Below, in pieces: positions 19,423 to 27,584 of a stretch of 64,000 bases of DNA (the stretch's first letter is position 1; the number at the start of each line of letters is the position of its first letter). The notes beneath the pieces were generated by a model. The model worked only from the letters and a program-made list of their open reading frames with translations. It searched no databases and had not been told where the DNA came from. This DNA is from Bradyrhizobium cenepequi. GTDB taxonomy: Bacteria; Pseudomonadota; Alphaproteobacteria; Rhizobiales; Xanthobacteraceae. Position numbers and translations under genes: made by a program. The stretch is from contig NZ_JAGKJI010000005.1 of NCBI RefSeq assembly GCF_020329485.1, positions 1-64,000 on the forward strand. The letters run 5' to 3'.

Positions 19423-21567
19423 ATGCGAATTGGTCCGCGACATCGCAGGCTCGCCGCCGCAGGCTTTCGTGCGGCGCGATGGCTGGCCGCGAAGACGATG
19501 GGAGCGGCAGGCTTCCATCAGCTCGGCTCCGAGTTCGCCAATGCGCGGATTGCCGCCGTGCGCGACAAGCTCGCGCGCGGCGAGACTGTTTATCTCGCGG
19601 GCCTCGGCCCTCCCGGCACGCACAATTCCGGCATCGCACTGGTCGAGGTGACACAACGCGACGGCCCGCGCCTGATCGTCAACAACGAGGAAGAACGCTT
19701 TTCCGGCAACAAGCACACCACGGAATATCCGAAAAAATCGATCGACGCGGCTGTCGCGACGCTGCGAGGCATGGGACGCGATGTCGGTGCGATCGACGCC
19801 TGGCTGACAAGCTGGGACTATCCGACGCTCGCCGGCACGCTGGCGCGTTCGGTGCTGGAAGAATTGCCGCAAAGCCTGAAATTATTGCGCACCACGGAGG
19901 CCGCCGGCTTCGACAGCCGCCGCCTCGAACAGATGACGCGGACGCCAAAGATCCTCGCCCGCCAGCTCAAGCTTGCCGAGCGCGTGCCGCTGATCTGCCT
20001 GCCCCACCACGACAACCATGCCTGGTTCTCGTTTGCGGCTTCTCCGTTCAAGGATGACGGCAAGCCGGTCGCCATCGCCGTGCTCGACGGCACCGGCGAT
20101 CTCGGCTCGATCTCGCTCTATGTCGTCGAGAACGGCGCGATGCGCCGGCTCTACTGCAACGAGAGCATGTTCGATTCACTCGGCGCGTTCTACAGCGTGA
20201 TCGCTTCGACCCAGGGCGGCTGGACCTGGCTGTCCTGCGAAGGTCGCTACATGGGTGCGGCCGCCTGGGGCGATATGAGCCGCTCGAGCAATCCCTATTA
20301 TCGGCGGCTGCGCAAGGTGCTGCATCTCGGCGCCGACGGCGAAGTCTGGCTCAATCGCGCGATGGCGAACTGGTACTCCGACCCGTTCGATCATCCCTAC
20401 AAGGCCGCTTTGACCGAAATCCTCGGCGAACCGCTGAGGCCGGATCAACTCTGGAATCCCGACGCGGTGTTGCGCGTCGAAGACATCAAACATCGCCCCG
20501 ACACCCAGGATCGCCTCGACAAGGCCGCCGCGACGCAGCTCGTGTTCGAGGACGCGATGATCCACGTCGTCGATCATCTGTTGCGCTTGACCGGCGCTCG
20601 TCGGCTGGTGCTGACCGGCGGCGTCGCACTCAACGCCGTCGGCAACATGCGGCTGATCGAGCATTTCGACGAGACGTGGTTTGCGAATGCGCAGGGCCGG
20701 CGCGCGCAATTGCATCTGTGGGTGCCGCCGGTGCCCGGCGACCCCGGCGTCACCATCGGCGCCGGCTGGCTGTTCGCGCATCTCGCCGGCGCTCCGCGCG
20801 GCCTGCCGATGACGCATGCGTTCTACTGCGGCACGCCGCCGACCTCCGACGACATCGCGGCCGCGCTGAAGGTGGACGACATCGCCTCGCAGCGGATCGG
20901 CGACATCTCGACGCCTGAGGGACGCGACGCCATCGCCGACTTGATGGCGTTCACGGTGGCGCAGAACGGCGTCATCGCGATCTATCAGGGCGCAGCCGAA
21001 ACCGGGCCGCGCGCGCTCGGCCATCGCTCGATCCTCGCCAACCCCTGCGATCCCGGCACGCGCGAGCGCCTGAACGAGCGGGTAAAATATCGCGAGGCGA
21101 TCCGACCTCTGGCCCCGATGGCGACGCTGGAGGCGGCGCAGCACTATTTCGAGCTGCTGCCCAGCGCCTCCGACGACGACTACAACGCCTATAGCTACAT
21201 GGTGCTGACCGCGCGATCGAAGCCGCACGCGCGCGACAAGATCCCGGCCGTTATCCACGCCGACGGCACCGGCCGCATCCAGATCGTGCGTGAGAGCGAC
21301 GATCCCCTCACCCATGCCTATCTCAAGGCGCTCGGCCGCCGCATCGGTGTCGAGGTGTCGGTCAACACCTCGTTCAACGTCGCAGGTCCGATCGCGCAGA
21401 CGCCAAGCCAAGCCATCGAGACGCTGCGCCGCTCCAAGGGGCTGGACGCCGTGATCATGGTCGCAAGCAATGGGACCGTGTACGCCGCTTGGCATGGCGG
21501 CGAGCGCAACAGCGGCCGGTTCACAGGATGGTTGTCGGAATGGAAGAGCGCGCAACCAGTTGCATGA
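19423..21567 (+). CDS. Carbamoyltransferase, NodU/CmcH family
   Basis: A 714-residue enzyme predicted to transfer a carbamoyl group from carbamoyl phosphate, through a carbamoyl-adenylate, to an unknown hydroxyl. The N-terminal Kae1-like part has GPPGTHNSGIALVEV, NNEEERFSGNKHTTEYP (conserved EER and K), LPHHDNHAWFSFAASPF (metal-binding histidines) and VLDGTGDLGS; the C-terminal YrdC-like part has YQGAAETGPRALGHRSILANP, ERVKYREAIRPLAP and SVNTSFNVAGPIAQTP. It is longer than NodU-type proteins (usually about 560-600 residues). There are no nod genes here, so a role in nodulation factor decoration is not supported. The start is uncertain; ATG 19423 (MRIGPRHRR) has a weak GGAA. Confidence 0.85.
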   Translation: MRIGPRHRRLAAAGFRAARWLAAKTMGAAGFHQLGSEFANARIAAVRDKLARGETVYLAGLGPPGTHNSGIALVEVTQRDGPRLIVNNEEERFSGNKHTTEYPKKSIDAAVATLRGMGRDVGAIDAWLTSWDYPTLAGTLARSVLEELPQSLKLLRTTEAAGFDSRRLEQMTRTPKILARQLKLAERVPLICLPHHDNHAWFSFAASPFKDDGKPVAIAVLDGTGDLGSISLYVVENGAMRRLYCNESMFDSLGAFYSVIASTQGGWTWLSCEGRYMGAAAWGDMSRSSNPYYRRLRKVLHLGADGEVWLNRAMANWYSDPFDHPYKAALTEILGEPLRPDQLWNPDAVLRVEDIKHRPDTQDRLDKAAATQLVFEDAMIHVVDHLLRLTGARRLVLTGGVALNAVGNMRLIEHFDETWFANAQGRRAQLHLWVPPVPGDPGVTIGAGWLFAHLAGAPRGLPMTHAFYCGTPPTSDDIAAALKVDDIASQRIGDISTPEGRDAIADLMAFTVAQNGVIAIYQGAAETGPRALGHRSILANPCDPGTRERLNERVKYREAIRPLAPMATLEAAQHYFELLPSASDDDYNAYSYMVLTARSKPHARDKIPAVIHADGTGRIQIVRESDDPLTHAYLKALGRRIGVEVSVNTSFNVAGPIAQTPSQAIETLRRSKGLDAVIMVASNGTVYAAWHGGERNSGRFTGWLSEWKSAQPVA

Positions 21568-21590
21568 GTGAGCCGAAACGGCGCGCTCCT

Positions 21591-22722
21591 TTAATCGACG
21601 TCCTCGATCACGCCCGACGTCGTGCCGAAAGCTTTTTGCGCCAGCGTGGCCGCCATGAACTCGTCGAGGTCGCCGTCGAGCACTCCCTCAGTGTCGGAAG
21701 TCTGCACGCCCGTGCGCAGGTCCTTCACCATTTGGTAGGGCTGCAGCACGTAGGAGCGGATCTGGTGACCCCAGCCGATATCGGTCTTAGCGGCCTGATC
21801 GGCGGCGGCCTGCTCCTCGCGCTTCTTCAATTCGATCTCGTAGAGCCGGGCGCGCAGCATGTCCCACGCTTGCGCGCGGTTCTTGTGCTGGGAGCGGCCG
21901 GCCTGGCAGACCACGGCAACGCCGGTCGGGATGTGCGTCAGGCGCACCGCGGATTCGGTCTTGTTGACGTGCTGGCCGCCCGCACCACCCGAACGCATGG
22001 TGTCGGTGCGCACATCGGATTCCTTGATGTCGATCTTGATGCTGTCGTCAACGACTGGAAAGATCGCAACCGACGAGAACGAGGTGTGCCGACGCGCATT
22101 CGAATCGAATGGCGATATCCGCACCAGGCGGTGCACGCCGGCTTCCGTCTTCAGCCAGCCATAGGCATTGTGACCGCTGATCTGGATGGTCGCGGACTTG
22201 ATGCCGGCCTCTTCGCCCTGGGTTTCTTCCAGAAACTCGACCTTGAAGCCATGCTTCTCCGCCCAGCGCGTGTACATGCGGAGTAGCATCTCGGCCCAGT
22301 CCTGGCTCTCGGTGCCGCCGGCGCCGGCGTGGACTTCAAGATAGGAGTCGAACTTGTCGGCTTCGCCTGACAGCAGCGCCTCCAGCTCGCGCCGGGCGAC
22401 TTCCTTCTTGAGGTCCTTGAGCGCCTTCTCGGCTTCCGCGACAACGCCCTCATCGTTCTCGGCCTCGCCGAGCTCGATCATGCCGACATTGTCCTCGAGC
22501 TCGCGCTCGACCTTGCTGATGCCTGACAGCGCATCCTCCAGCGAGGTGCGCTCCTGCATGAGCTTCTGGGCTTTCTGGGGATCGTTCCAGAGATCGGGAT
22601 CTTCGGCGAGCTTGTTCAGCTCGGCCAGCCGTGCCGTCGATTTCTCGACGTCAAAGATGCCTCCTCAGCAGCCCGACCGACTGCTTGATCTCTTCAACAA
22701 GGCGTTCGACTTCCGCGCGCAT
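21591..22722 (-). CDS. prfB: Peptide chain release factor 2, made by programmed +1 frameshift
   Basis: RF2 terminates translation at UGA and UAA. The start is ATG 22722: 23 codons ([23 protein letters not shown]) lead to an in-frame TGA at 22653-22651. Skipping one base (T22653) continues as [19 protein letters not shown] and on to the stop at 21591, giving 376 residues, the normal RF2 length. The slip site AGGAGG-CAT-CTT-TGA-C matches the classical autoregulatory prfB frameshift. The downstream part has the GGQ loop ([13 protein letters not shown]) and the codon-recognition region with HIPTG. Without the shift, only an N-terminally truncated 322-residue reading would be called. It is the last gene of the amidase, mrcA, prfB series. 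Confidence 0.96.
22650..22665 (-). promoter_or_regulatory. prfB: prfB programmed +1 frameshift site
   Basis: On the minus strand the mRNA reads AGGAGG CAU CUU UGA C: an internal Shine-Dalgarno-like sequence three bases before the slippery CUU, followed by UGA in a poor termination context (next base C). This is the established RF2 autoregulation signal; low RF2 slows termination and favours the shift. Confidence 0.95.
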
Positions 22723-22833
22723 GGTCTTTCTGGTCTGAATTATGAATGTCTTGTGAGGGATGTAGCGGCCGAAGCGCAGAAGCGCAATCCGCCGCGACTT
22801 CTTTACCCGTTGATGATCCGGAACTTCAGCCCG

Positions 22834-25320
22834 CTACCATAGCCCGCCGGGACGCATGATGGTACCGGGATCGGGCGCGGCGGCAGGCGCCATCCGTCCT
22901 TCAGCGTCAGCAACGCCGATGGCGGAGTAATTATCCGGCGGCGCCGTGCCCGGCTTGAACGCTTCCAGGATGGTGCGTCCACCGTCGCCTGGACCGGCGC
23001 GCATGCCGCTCTTGGAATCGACGCGGACGAGCTTGATGCCGGCCGGGATCTTGAACGGCGTCGCCGGCTTCTCCGCCAGCGCAAGCTTCAGGAAATCGCG
23101 CGCGACCGGCGCGGCCAACGCGCCACCGGTGGCTTTGCGACCGAGATTACGCGGCTTGTCGTAGCCCAGATAGACGCCGACCACGAGATCCGGCGAGAAG
23201 CCGATGAACCAGACGTCCTTCTCGTCGTTGGTCGTGCCGGTCTTGCCGGCAATCGGCTTGCCCACGTCCTTCACCGCCGTGGCGGTTCCGTATTGGACCA
23301 CGCCTTCCATCATCGAGGTGATCTGGTAGGCCGTCATTGGATCGAGCACCTGCTCGCGGCGATCAACGAGCTGCGGCTCGGGCTGGTTCTTCCAGCCTCC
23401 GGGCGCGTCACAGCCGCGGCATTCGCGCTGGTCATGCCTGTAGATGGTGTGACCGTAACGGTCCTGGATGCGGTCGATCAGCGTCGGCTTCACGCGGCGG
23501 CCGCCATTAGCGAACATCGAATAGGCCGTGACCATCCGCATCACCGTGGTCTCGCCGGCGCCGAGCGCGTAGGAGAGATAGTTCGGCAGCTCGTCATAGA
23601 CCCCGAAGCGCTTGGCGTATTCGCCGATCAGGGGCATGCCGATGTCCTGCGCCAGCCGCACCGTGACGGTGTTCAGCGAGCGCGCCAGCGCGTTGCGCAG
23701 CGTGGTCGGACCATAATACTTGCCGGTCGAATAGTTCTCCGGACGCCAGACGCCCGCCCCCTGCCCCTGATCGATTTCGATGGGCGCGTCGACCACCACT
23801 GTGGACGGCGTGTAGCCATTATCCAGCGCCGTCGAATAGACGAGCGGCTTGAACGACGATCCCGGCTGCCGATAGGCTTGGGTGGCGCGGTTGAACTGGC
23901 TCTGGTCGAACGAGAAGCCGCCGACCATGGCCAGCACACGGCCGGTCCACGGATCCATCGCGACCATGGCGCCGGAGATCTCCGGCAACTGCCGCAGCCG
24001 GTACTGGCCCTCCACCGCCGTGCCGTCCTTGGTCACAAGGGGATCAGCATAGATGACGTCGCCGGGCGAGAGCACGTGCGAAACCGCCGTCGGCGTCCGG
24101 CCGCGCGCCGACCCGGAAGCCGCCTTGGCCCAGCGCACGCCGTCGAGGGCAATGATGCCGGTCTCCCGTTGCTTGCTGACGCCGCCGCCGAGTTCGCGGC
24201 CAGGCTGGAATCCTATTCGCGCCGACTGCTCGCTCGTCTCAAGCACCACTGCCATCCGCCATGGCGAGATGTCGGAGAGCGATTTGACGTCGGCGAGCTT
24301 GACGCCCCAATCGCCGGACACATCGAGCTTGGTGATCGGGCCGCGCCAGCCCTGAGCTTCATCGTAGTGGACGAGGCCGGCAGCCATGGTCTTGCGCGCC
24401 ATCACCTGGATCTTCGGATCGAGCGTGGTGCGCACCGACAAGCCGCCCTCGTAAAGCTTCTTCTCGCCATAGCGTTCGAAGATGTCGCGGCGGACTTCCT
24501 CCGCAAAATACTCGCCGGCAAAGGTGTGCGCGCCGTTGCTGCGGTTGGTGACGATCAGCGGCTCCTTACGCGCCTTGTCGGCGTCGGCTTGCTTGATCCA
24601 GCCATTTTCGAGCAGGCGGTCGATCACATAGTTGCGGCGGTCGATCGCGCGGTCGCGGTTGCGGACCGGGTGCAGCGCCGCCGGCGCCTTCGGCAGCGCG
24701 GCGAGATAGGCGGCTTCGGCGACGGTCAGTTCATTCACCGACTTGTCGAAATAGACCAGCGAGGCGGCGGCGACGCCATAGGCGCCAAGGCCGAGATAGA
24801 TCTCGTTCAAATAGAGTTCGAGGATACGGTCCTTGGAATAGGCGCGCTCGATGCGCATCGCGAGCAGCGCTTCCTTGATCTTGCGCGAGAACGAGACCTC
24901 GTTGGTGAGCAGGAAGTTCTTGGCGACCTGCTGGGTGATCGTCGAGGCACCCTGCGGCCGGCGACCCGAGCCATAGTTCTGCGCGTAGAGCATCGCAGCG
25001 CGCGCCATGCCCTGGAAGTCGATGCCGCCGTGCTCGTAGAAATTCTTGTCTTCGGCCGCGAGGAACGCATTGATGACGAGCTTGGGCACTGCCTGGATCG
25101 GCAGATAGAGCCGTCGCTCCTTTGAATATTCGCCGAGCAGCGAGCCGTCGGACGCATGTACGCGCGTCATCACCGGCGGCTCATAGTCCTGGAGCTGCGA
25201 ATAGTCGGGCAGATCCTTGGAGAAATGCCAGATCGCGCCCGCGACGCCGGCTACGCCAACCAGGAACACGACGGTCCCGGCGGCGAACAAAAAACCCATG
25301 AACCGCACCAGCAAGCGCAT
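22834..25320 (-). CDS. mrcA: Penicillin-binding protein 1A (bifunctional transglycosylase/transpeptidase)
   Basis: An 828-residue class A PBP that polymerises and cross-links peptidoglycan at the inner membrane. It has a short cytoplasmic start and a TM segment (residues about 8-32), a glycosyltransferase domain with AAEDKNFYEHGGIDFQGMARA (catalytic Glu) and GASTITQQVAKNFLL, an OB-like linker, and a transpeptidase domain with the SxxK motif PGSSFKPLVY, the SLN triad ARSLNTV, and the KTG motif AGKTGTTNDEKD. The C-terminus is short. Codirectional with the upstream amidase (225 bp gap) and the downstream prfB (111 bp gap). The amiC, mrcA, prfB order next to rne is one I associate with alphaproteobacteria from general knowledge. 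Confidence 0.96.
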   Translation of the reverse strand: MRLLVRFMGFLFAAGTVVFLVGVAGVAGAIWHFSKDLPDYSQLQDYEPPVMTRVHASDGSLLGEYSKERRLYLPIQAVPKLVINAFLAAEDKNFYEHGGIDFQGMARAAMLYAQNYGSGRRPQGASTITQQVAKNFLLTNEVSFSRKIKEALLAMRIERAYSKDRILELYLNEIYLGLGAYGVAAASLVYFDKSVNELTVAEAAYLAALPKAPAALHPVRNRDRAIDRRNYVIDRLLENGWIKQADADKARKEPLIVTNRSNGAHTFAGEYFAEEVRRDIFERYGEKKLYEGGLSVRTTLDPKIQVMARKTMAAGLVHYDEAQGWRGPITKLDVSGDWGVKLADVKSLSDISPWRMAVVLETSEQSARIGFQPGRELGGGVSKQRETGIIALDGVRWAKAASGSARGRTPTAVSHVLSPGDVIYADPLVTKDGTAVEGQYRLRQLPEISGAMVAMDPWTGRVLAMVGGFSFDQSQFNRATQAYRQPGSSFKPLVYSTALDNGYTPSTVVVDAPIEIDQGQGAGVWRPENYSTGKYYGPTTLRNALARSLNTVTVRLAQDIGMPLIGEYAKRFGVYDELPNYLSYALGAGETTVMRMVTAYSMFANGGRRVKPTLIDRIQDRYGHTIYRHDQRECRGCDAPGGWKNQPEPQLVDRREQVLDPMTAYQITSMMEGVVQYGTATAVKDVGKPIAGKTGTTNDEKDVWFIGFSPDLVVGVYLGYDKPRNLGRKATGGALAAPVARDFLKLALAEKPATPFKIPAGIKLVRVDSKSGMRAGPGDGGRTILEAFKPGTAPPDNYSAIGVADAEGRMAPAAAPDPGTIMRPGGLW

Positions 25321-25545
25321 TATCGAAGTTCCGTTCCAACCCTATTGCGCCGAACCGGTCGGCGGCAGTTCCTCGTTGCGAATGCGCCCGGCCCTAACAG
25401 CCTGCCGGTGCTTGAGGCGAACAATACGGCGCGTCGCGGACGAAATCGGCTGATTCCGCGAGGCCCTCAGCCGATTTCCTATACCGTTGCCGCTGTGGCC
25501 AAACTAGGGCCTCCCGGTTCCGAGCAGTGCCTTTTCTCGGCACCG

Positions 25546-26826
25546 TTACTTGTCTGGTACGGCGGTTGCGAGTCGCTTGGCAAAAAAGGCGTCAATAGCC
25601 TGCAGCATCGATCCGACGGCCTTGTTGCGCCAGTCCTCCGATACCAGGTGTTCCAGGTCGCCCTTGTTGGAGACATAGCCGAGTTCGATCAGGACCGAGG
25701 GCACGTCGGGTGCCTTCAAGACCCGAAAGCCAGCCGATTTCAGCGGGTGCTTGTGCATCCGCGCCGTCGTCTTCATCTCGGACACCAGCAGCCGCGCAAA
25801 ACGGTTGGAAAATGTCTTGGTCTCGCGGCGGGCGAGGTCGATCAGGATATCGGCGACCTCGGTCGGCTCATCGGACAGGTCCACCCCGGCGATGGCGTCC
25901 GCCTTGTTCTCGGCTTCCGCCAGCCGCTCCGCTTCAGCGTCGGAGGCCTTGTCCGACAGCGTGTAGATGGTCGCGCCCCGGGCGTCGCCTTCCCGGCGTG
26001 GCAGCGCATCGGCGTGGATCGAGACGAACAGCGCCGCCGACTGGCTGCGGGCGATTTTGACCCGTTCATTCAGGGGAATGAAGGTGTCGTCGGTGCGGGT
26101 CATGACAACCTGGTATTTGCCCGACTTCTCGATCCGGTCGCGCAACGCGAGCCCGAATCCGAGCACGAGGTTCTTTTCCAGCTCGCCGTTCGACTGAGTG
26201 CCGTTGTCAATGCCGCCATGGCCGGGATCGATCACGATCACGGGCCGCGAATCCGGCGGCTCGCCCGGTTTTTCAGCCGGCGTCGCCGCCTTGGCGTCCG
26301 CAATGGTCGGCTTGAGCTCCGGCCGGTCTTCCGCCGCGAGCTGCTGAGTGAACGCGCTGCGGTCGACCTGCTCCAGTTCCAGGACCAGGCGCGGCGGCTG
26401 CCCGTTGGCTGCGTCGAGCACGTAGGAATTGGTGATCTTAGCGGGCCCTGTCAGGTCGAAGACGATTCGCGAACCGCCCGGCATTACCAGTCCGTAGCGG
26501 AATGCCTTCACCAGCCCACGCCCGGTATTGCCGGTTCCGCCGGGAAGCTGAAACGTCACCTGAGGAATATCCACCACCACCCGGTAGGGATCGGCGAGTG
26601 TAAAGGCACGGAACTCGATCTTCTTGTCGAGGTCGACGATGAATCGAGCCTGCTTGGCGTCCCCAGCCAGGCGAGCGTCGGAGACAATAGGAAAATCGGT
26701 GCTTGCAGAATGGGTTGGAGACGTTTCTTCAGCCGTGCTAGGAACAACCACCCAGCCGCACACCAACGCTGCGGCGCAGACCAGCCCGCACCCCAGCAAA
26801 ACCCATCGATTTGCGCGGTCCGCCAC
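25546..26826 (-). CDS. amiC: N-acetylmuramoyl-L-alanine amidase (AMIN and Amidase_3 domains)
   Basis: A 426-residue periplasmic zinc amidase that cleaves peptide stems from MurNAc during daughter-cell separation. Residues 1-32 are an uncleaved or cleavable signal segment (LLGCGLVCAAALVCGWVVV). The AMIN domain spans about residues 45-155 and begins ARFIVDLDKKIEF. The Amidase_3 domain begins VIVIDPGHGGIDNGT (zinc ligand His) and continues with the LVLGFGLALRDRI helix, SIHADAL (zinc ligand His) and the catalytic-Glu block VLIELGYVSNKGD. Length fits AmiC-type enzymes. Divergent from rne across a 758-bp spacer. Confidence 0.94.
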   Translation of the reverse strand: MADRANRWVLLGCGLVCAAALVCGWVVVPSTAEETSPTHSASTDFPIVSDARLAGDAKQARFIVDLDKKIEFRAFTLADPYRVVVDIPQVTFQLPGGTGNTGRGLVKAFRYGLVMPGGSRIVFDLTGPAKITNSYVLDAANGQPPRLVLELEQVDRSAFTQQLAAEDRPELKPTIADAKAATPAEKPGEPPDSRPVIVIDPGHGGIDNGTQSNGELEKNLVLGFGLALRDRIEKSGKYQVVMTRTDDTFIPLNERVKIARSQSAALFVSIHADALPRREGDARGATIYTLSDKASDAEAERLAEAENKADAIAGVDLSDEPTEVADILIDLARRETKTFSNRFARLLVSEMKTTARMHKHPLKSAGFRVLKAPDVPSVLIELGYVSNKGDLEHLVSEDWRNKAVGSMLQAIDAFFAKRLATAVPDK

Positions 26827-27584
26827 GATTCGGCACCCTCCGAGCCGTCGTCATACCGCATTAGAGCCACAGGGTTAACGAGACCCTAATACCGCCCTGG
26901 CGAAATGGTTCGAGTGTTGCCGCGCCGTGACGCTCCCTTGCGTGAGACGACCAATCCACGTATGTACGGGGTGCTGACGGCTAATACTCCCGGTTGTGTC
27001 GCGTTCAGCCTCCCGGCAGCGCCGGAACCTTCGAGCTCGAAGGAGCCAGCGTGTTTTCCCGGTCCCTCCCCAGCCAGCGCCGCGCGCGGCTGACATGGAG
27101 TGGCGGTGCGAGCCCGAGCGGCGTCCGGTCCCAGGCACACTCTGTGTGGCAAGGGGCGGTTTGAGACACGGCAAAGCCGATTATATTCGGCCCCAGAGCA
27201 TGATCCGGAAACGGGATACCGGTTTCTGAAAAGATCATGGTCAAATAAGGGGTCCGATATGCAATTGGCCGGCGAGCGCGTTCGCGCCGCGCCGGGCCTT
27301 CAGCGAAGGATGCGGCGGTATTCTTTGCCGCCCAAATATGTTCAGACGGGCCAACCGCTTGATGCGCCAGACTGTGTTGCCGACCAACACCCCCCAGACA
27401 ATCGCGACCACGCGAGGCGAAAGCTCCGCACGCCGCGTTGTTCCGGCGGGAACGGGCTTCCCACGGCGCCCCGATTTGCGTTTTGGCCTTCCCCTCACCC
27501 CCGAATCAGGTGGACCGTCGCGTCATCGGGCCGCGCAATTTGCGCGCGCCATGCTACGCGCCCGCCGCCCTCAAGAGCTCCAAA
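26827..27584. other. Long intergenic region and probable 5' leader of rne
   Basis: No convincing gene lies here. It carries both promoters, a family B palindromic repeat at 27195-27243, and about 340 nt between that repeat and the rne start. Short reading frames on both strands (for example 27241-27498 reverse) lack start signals and family resemblance. In E. coli the rne 5' leader is long and mediates autoregulation by RNase E; a similar role here is only an inference. Confidence 0.5.
27195..27243. repeat. Palindromic repeat, family B copy 1
   Basis: Begins AGAGCATGATCCGGAAAC and ends in GATCATGGTC, with an internal ACCGGTTTC; it folds on itself. Related copies occur at 30751-30872, 42519-42560 and 48208-48331. 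This is the short dispersed element common in Bradyrhizobium-like genomes. Confidence 0.75.

Noticed and set aside
19423..21567. Naming the carbamoyltransferase nodU
   Set aside because: Family membership is clear, but the protein is longer than NodU and no nodulation genes or nod boxes are nearby.
21591..22559. Calling prfB as a 322-residue protein from the ATG at 22559
   Set aside because: It would lack the conserved N-terminal helices; the upstream ATG plus the canonical frameshift site restores full-length RF2.
23293..25125. Long forward reading frame opposite mrcA (and similar ones opposite the AsmA-like gene and nrdJ)
   Set aside because: Antisense to well-recognised proteins; composition is typical of mirrored GC-rich codons and no family motif appears.
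27241..27498. 85-codon reverse frame in the rne leader with a hydrophobic stretch
   Set aside because: No ribosome-binding site, no recognisable family, and it lies in a likely untranslated leader; not enough support for a gene.
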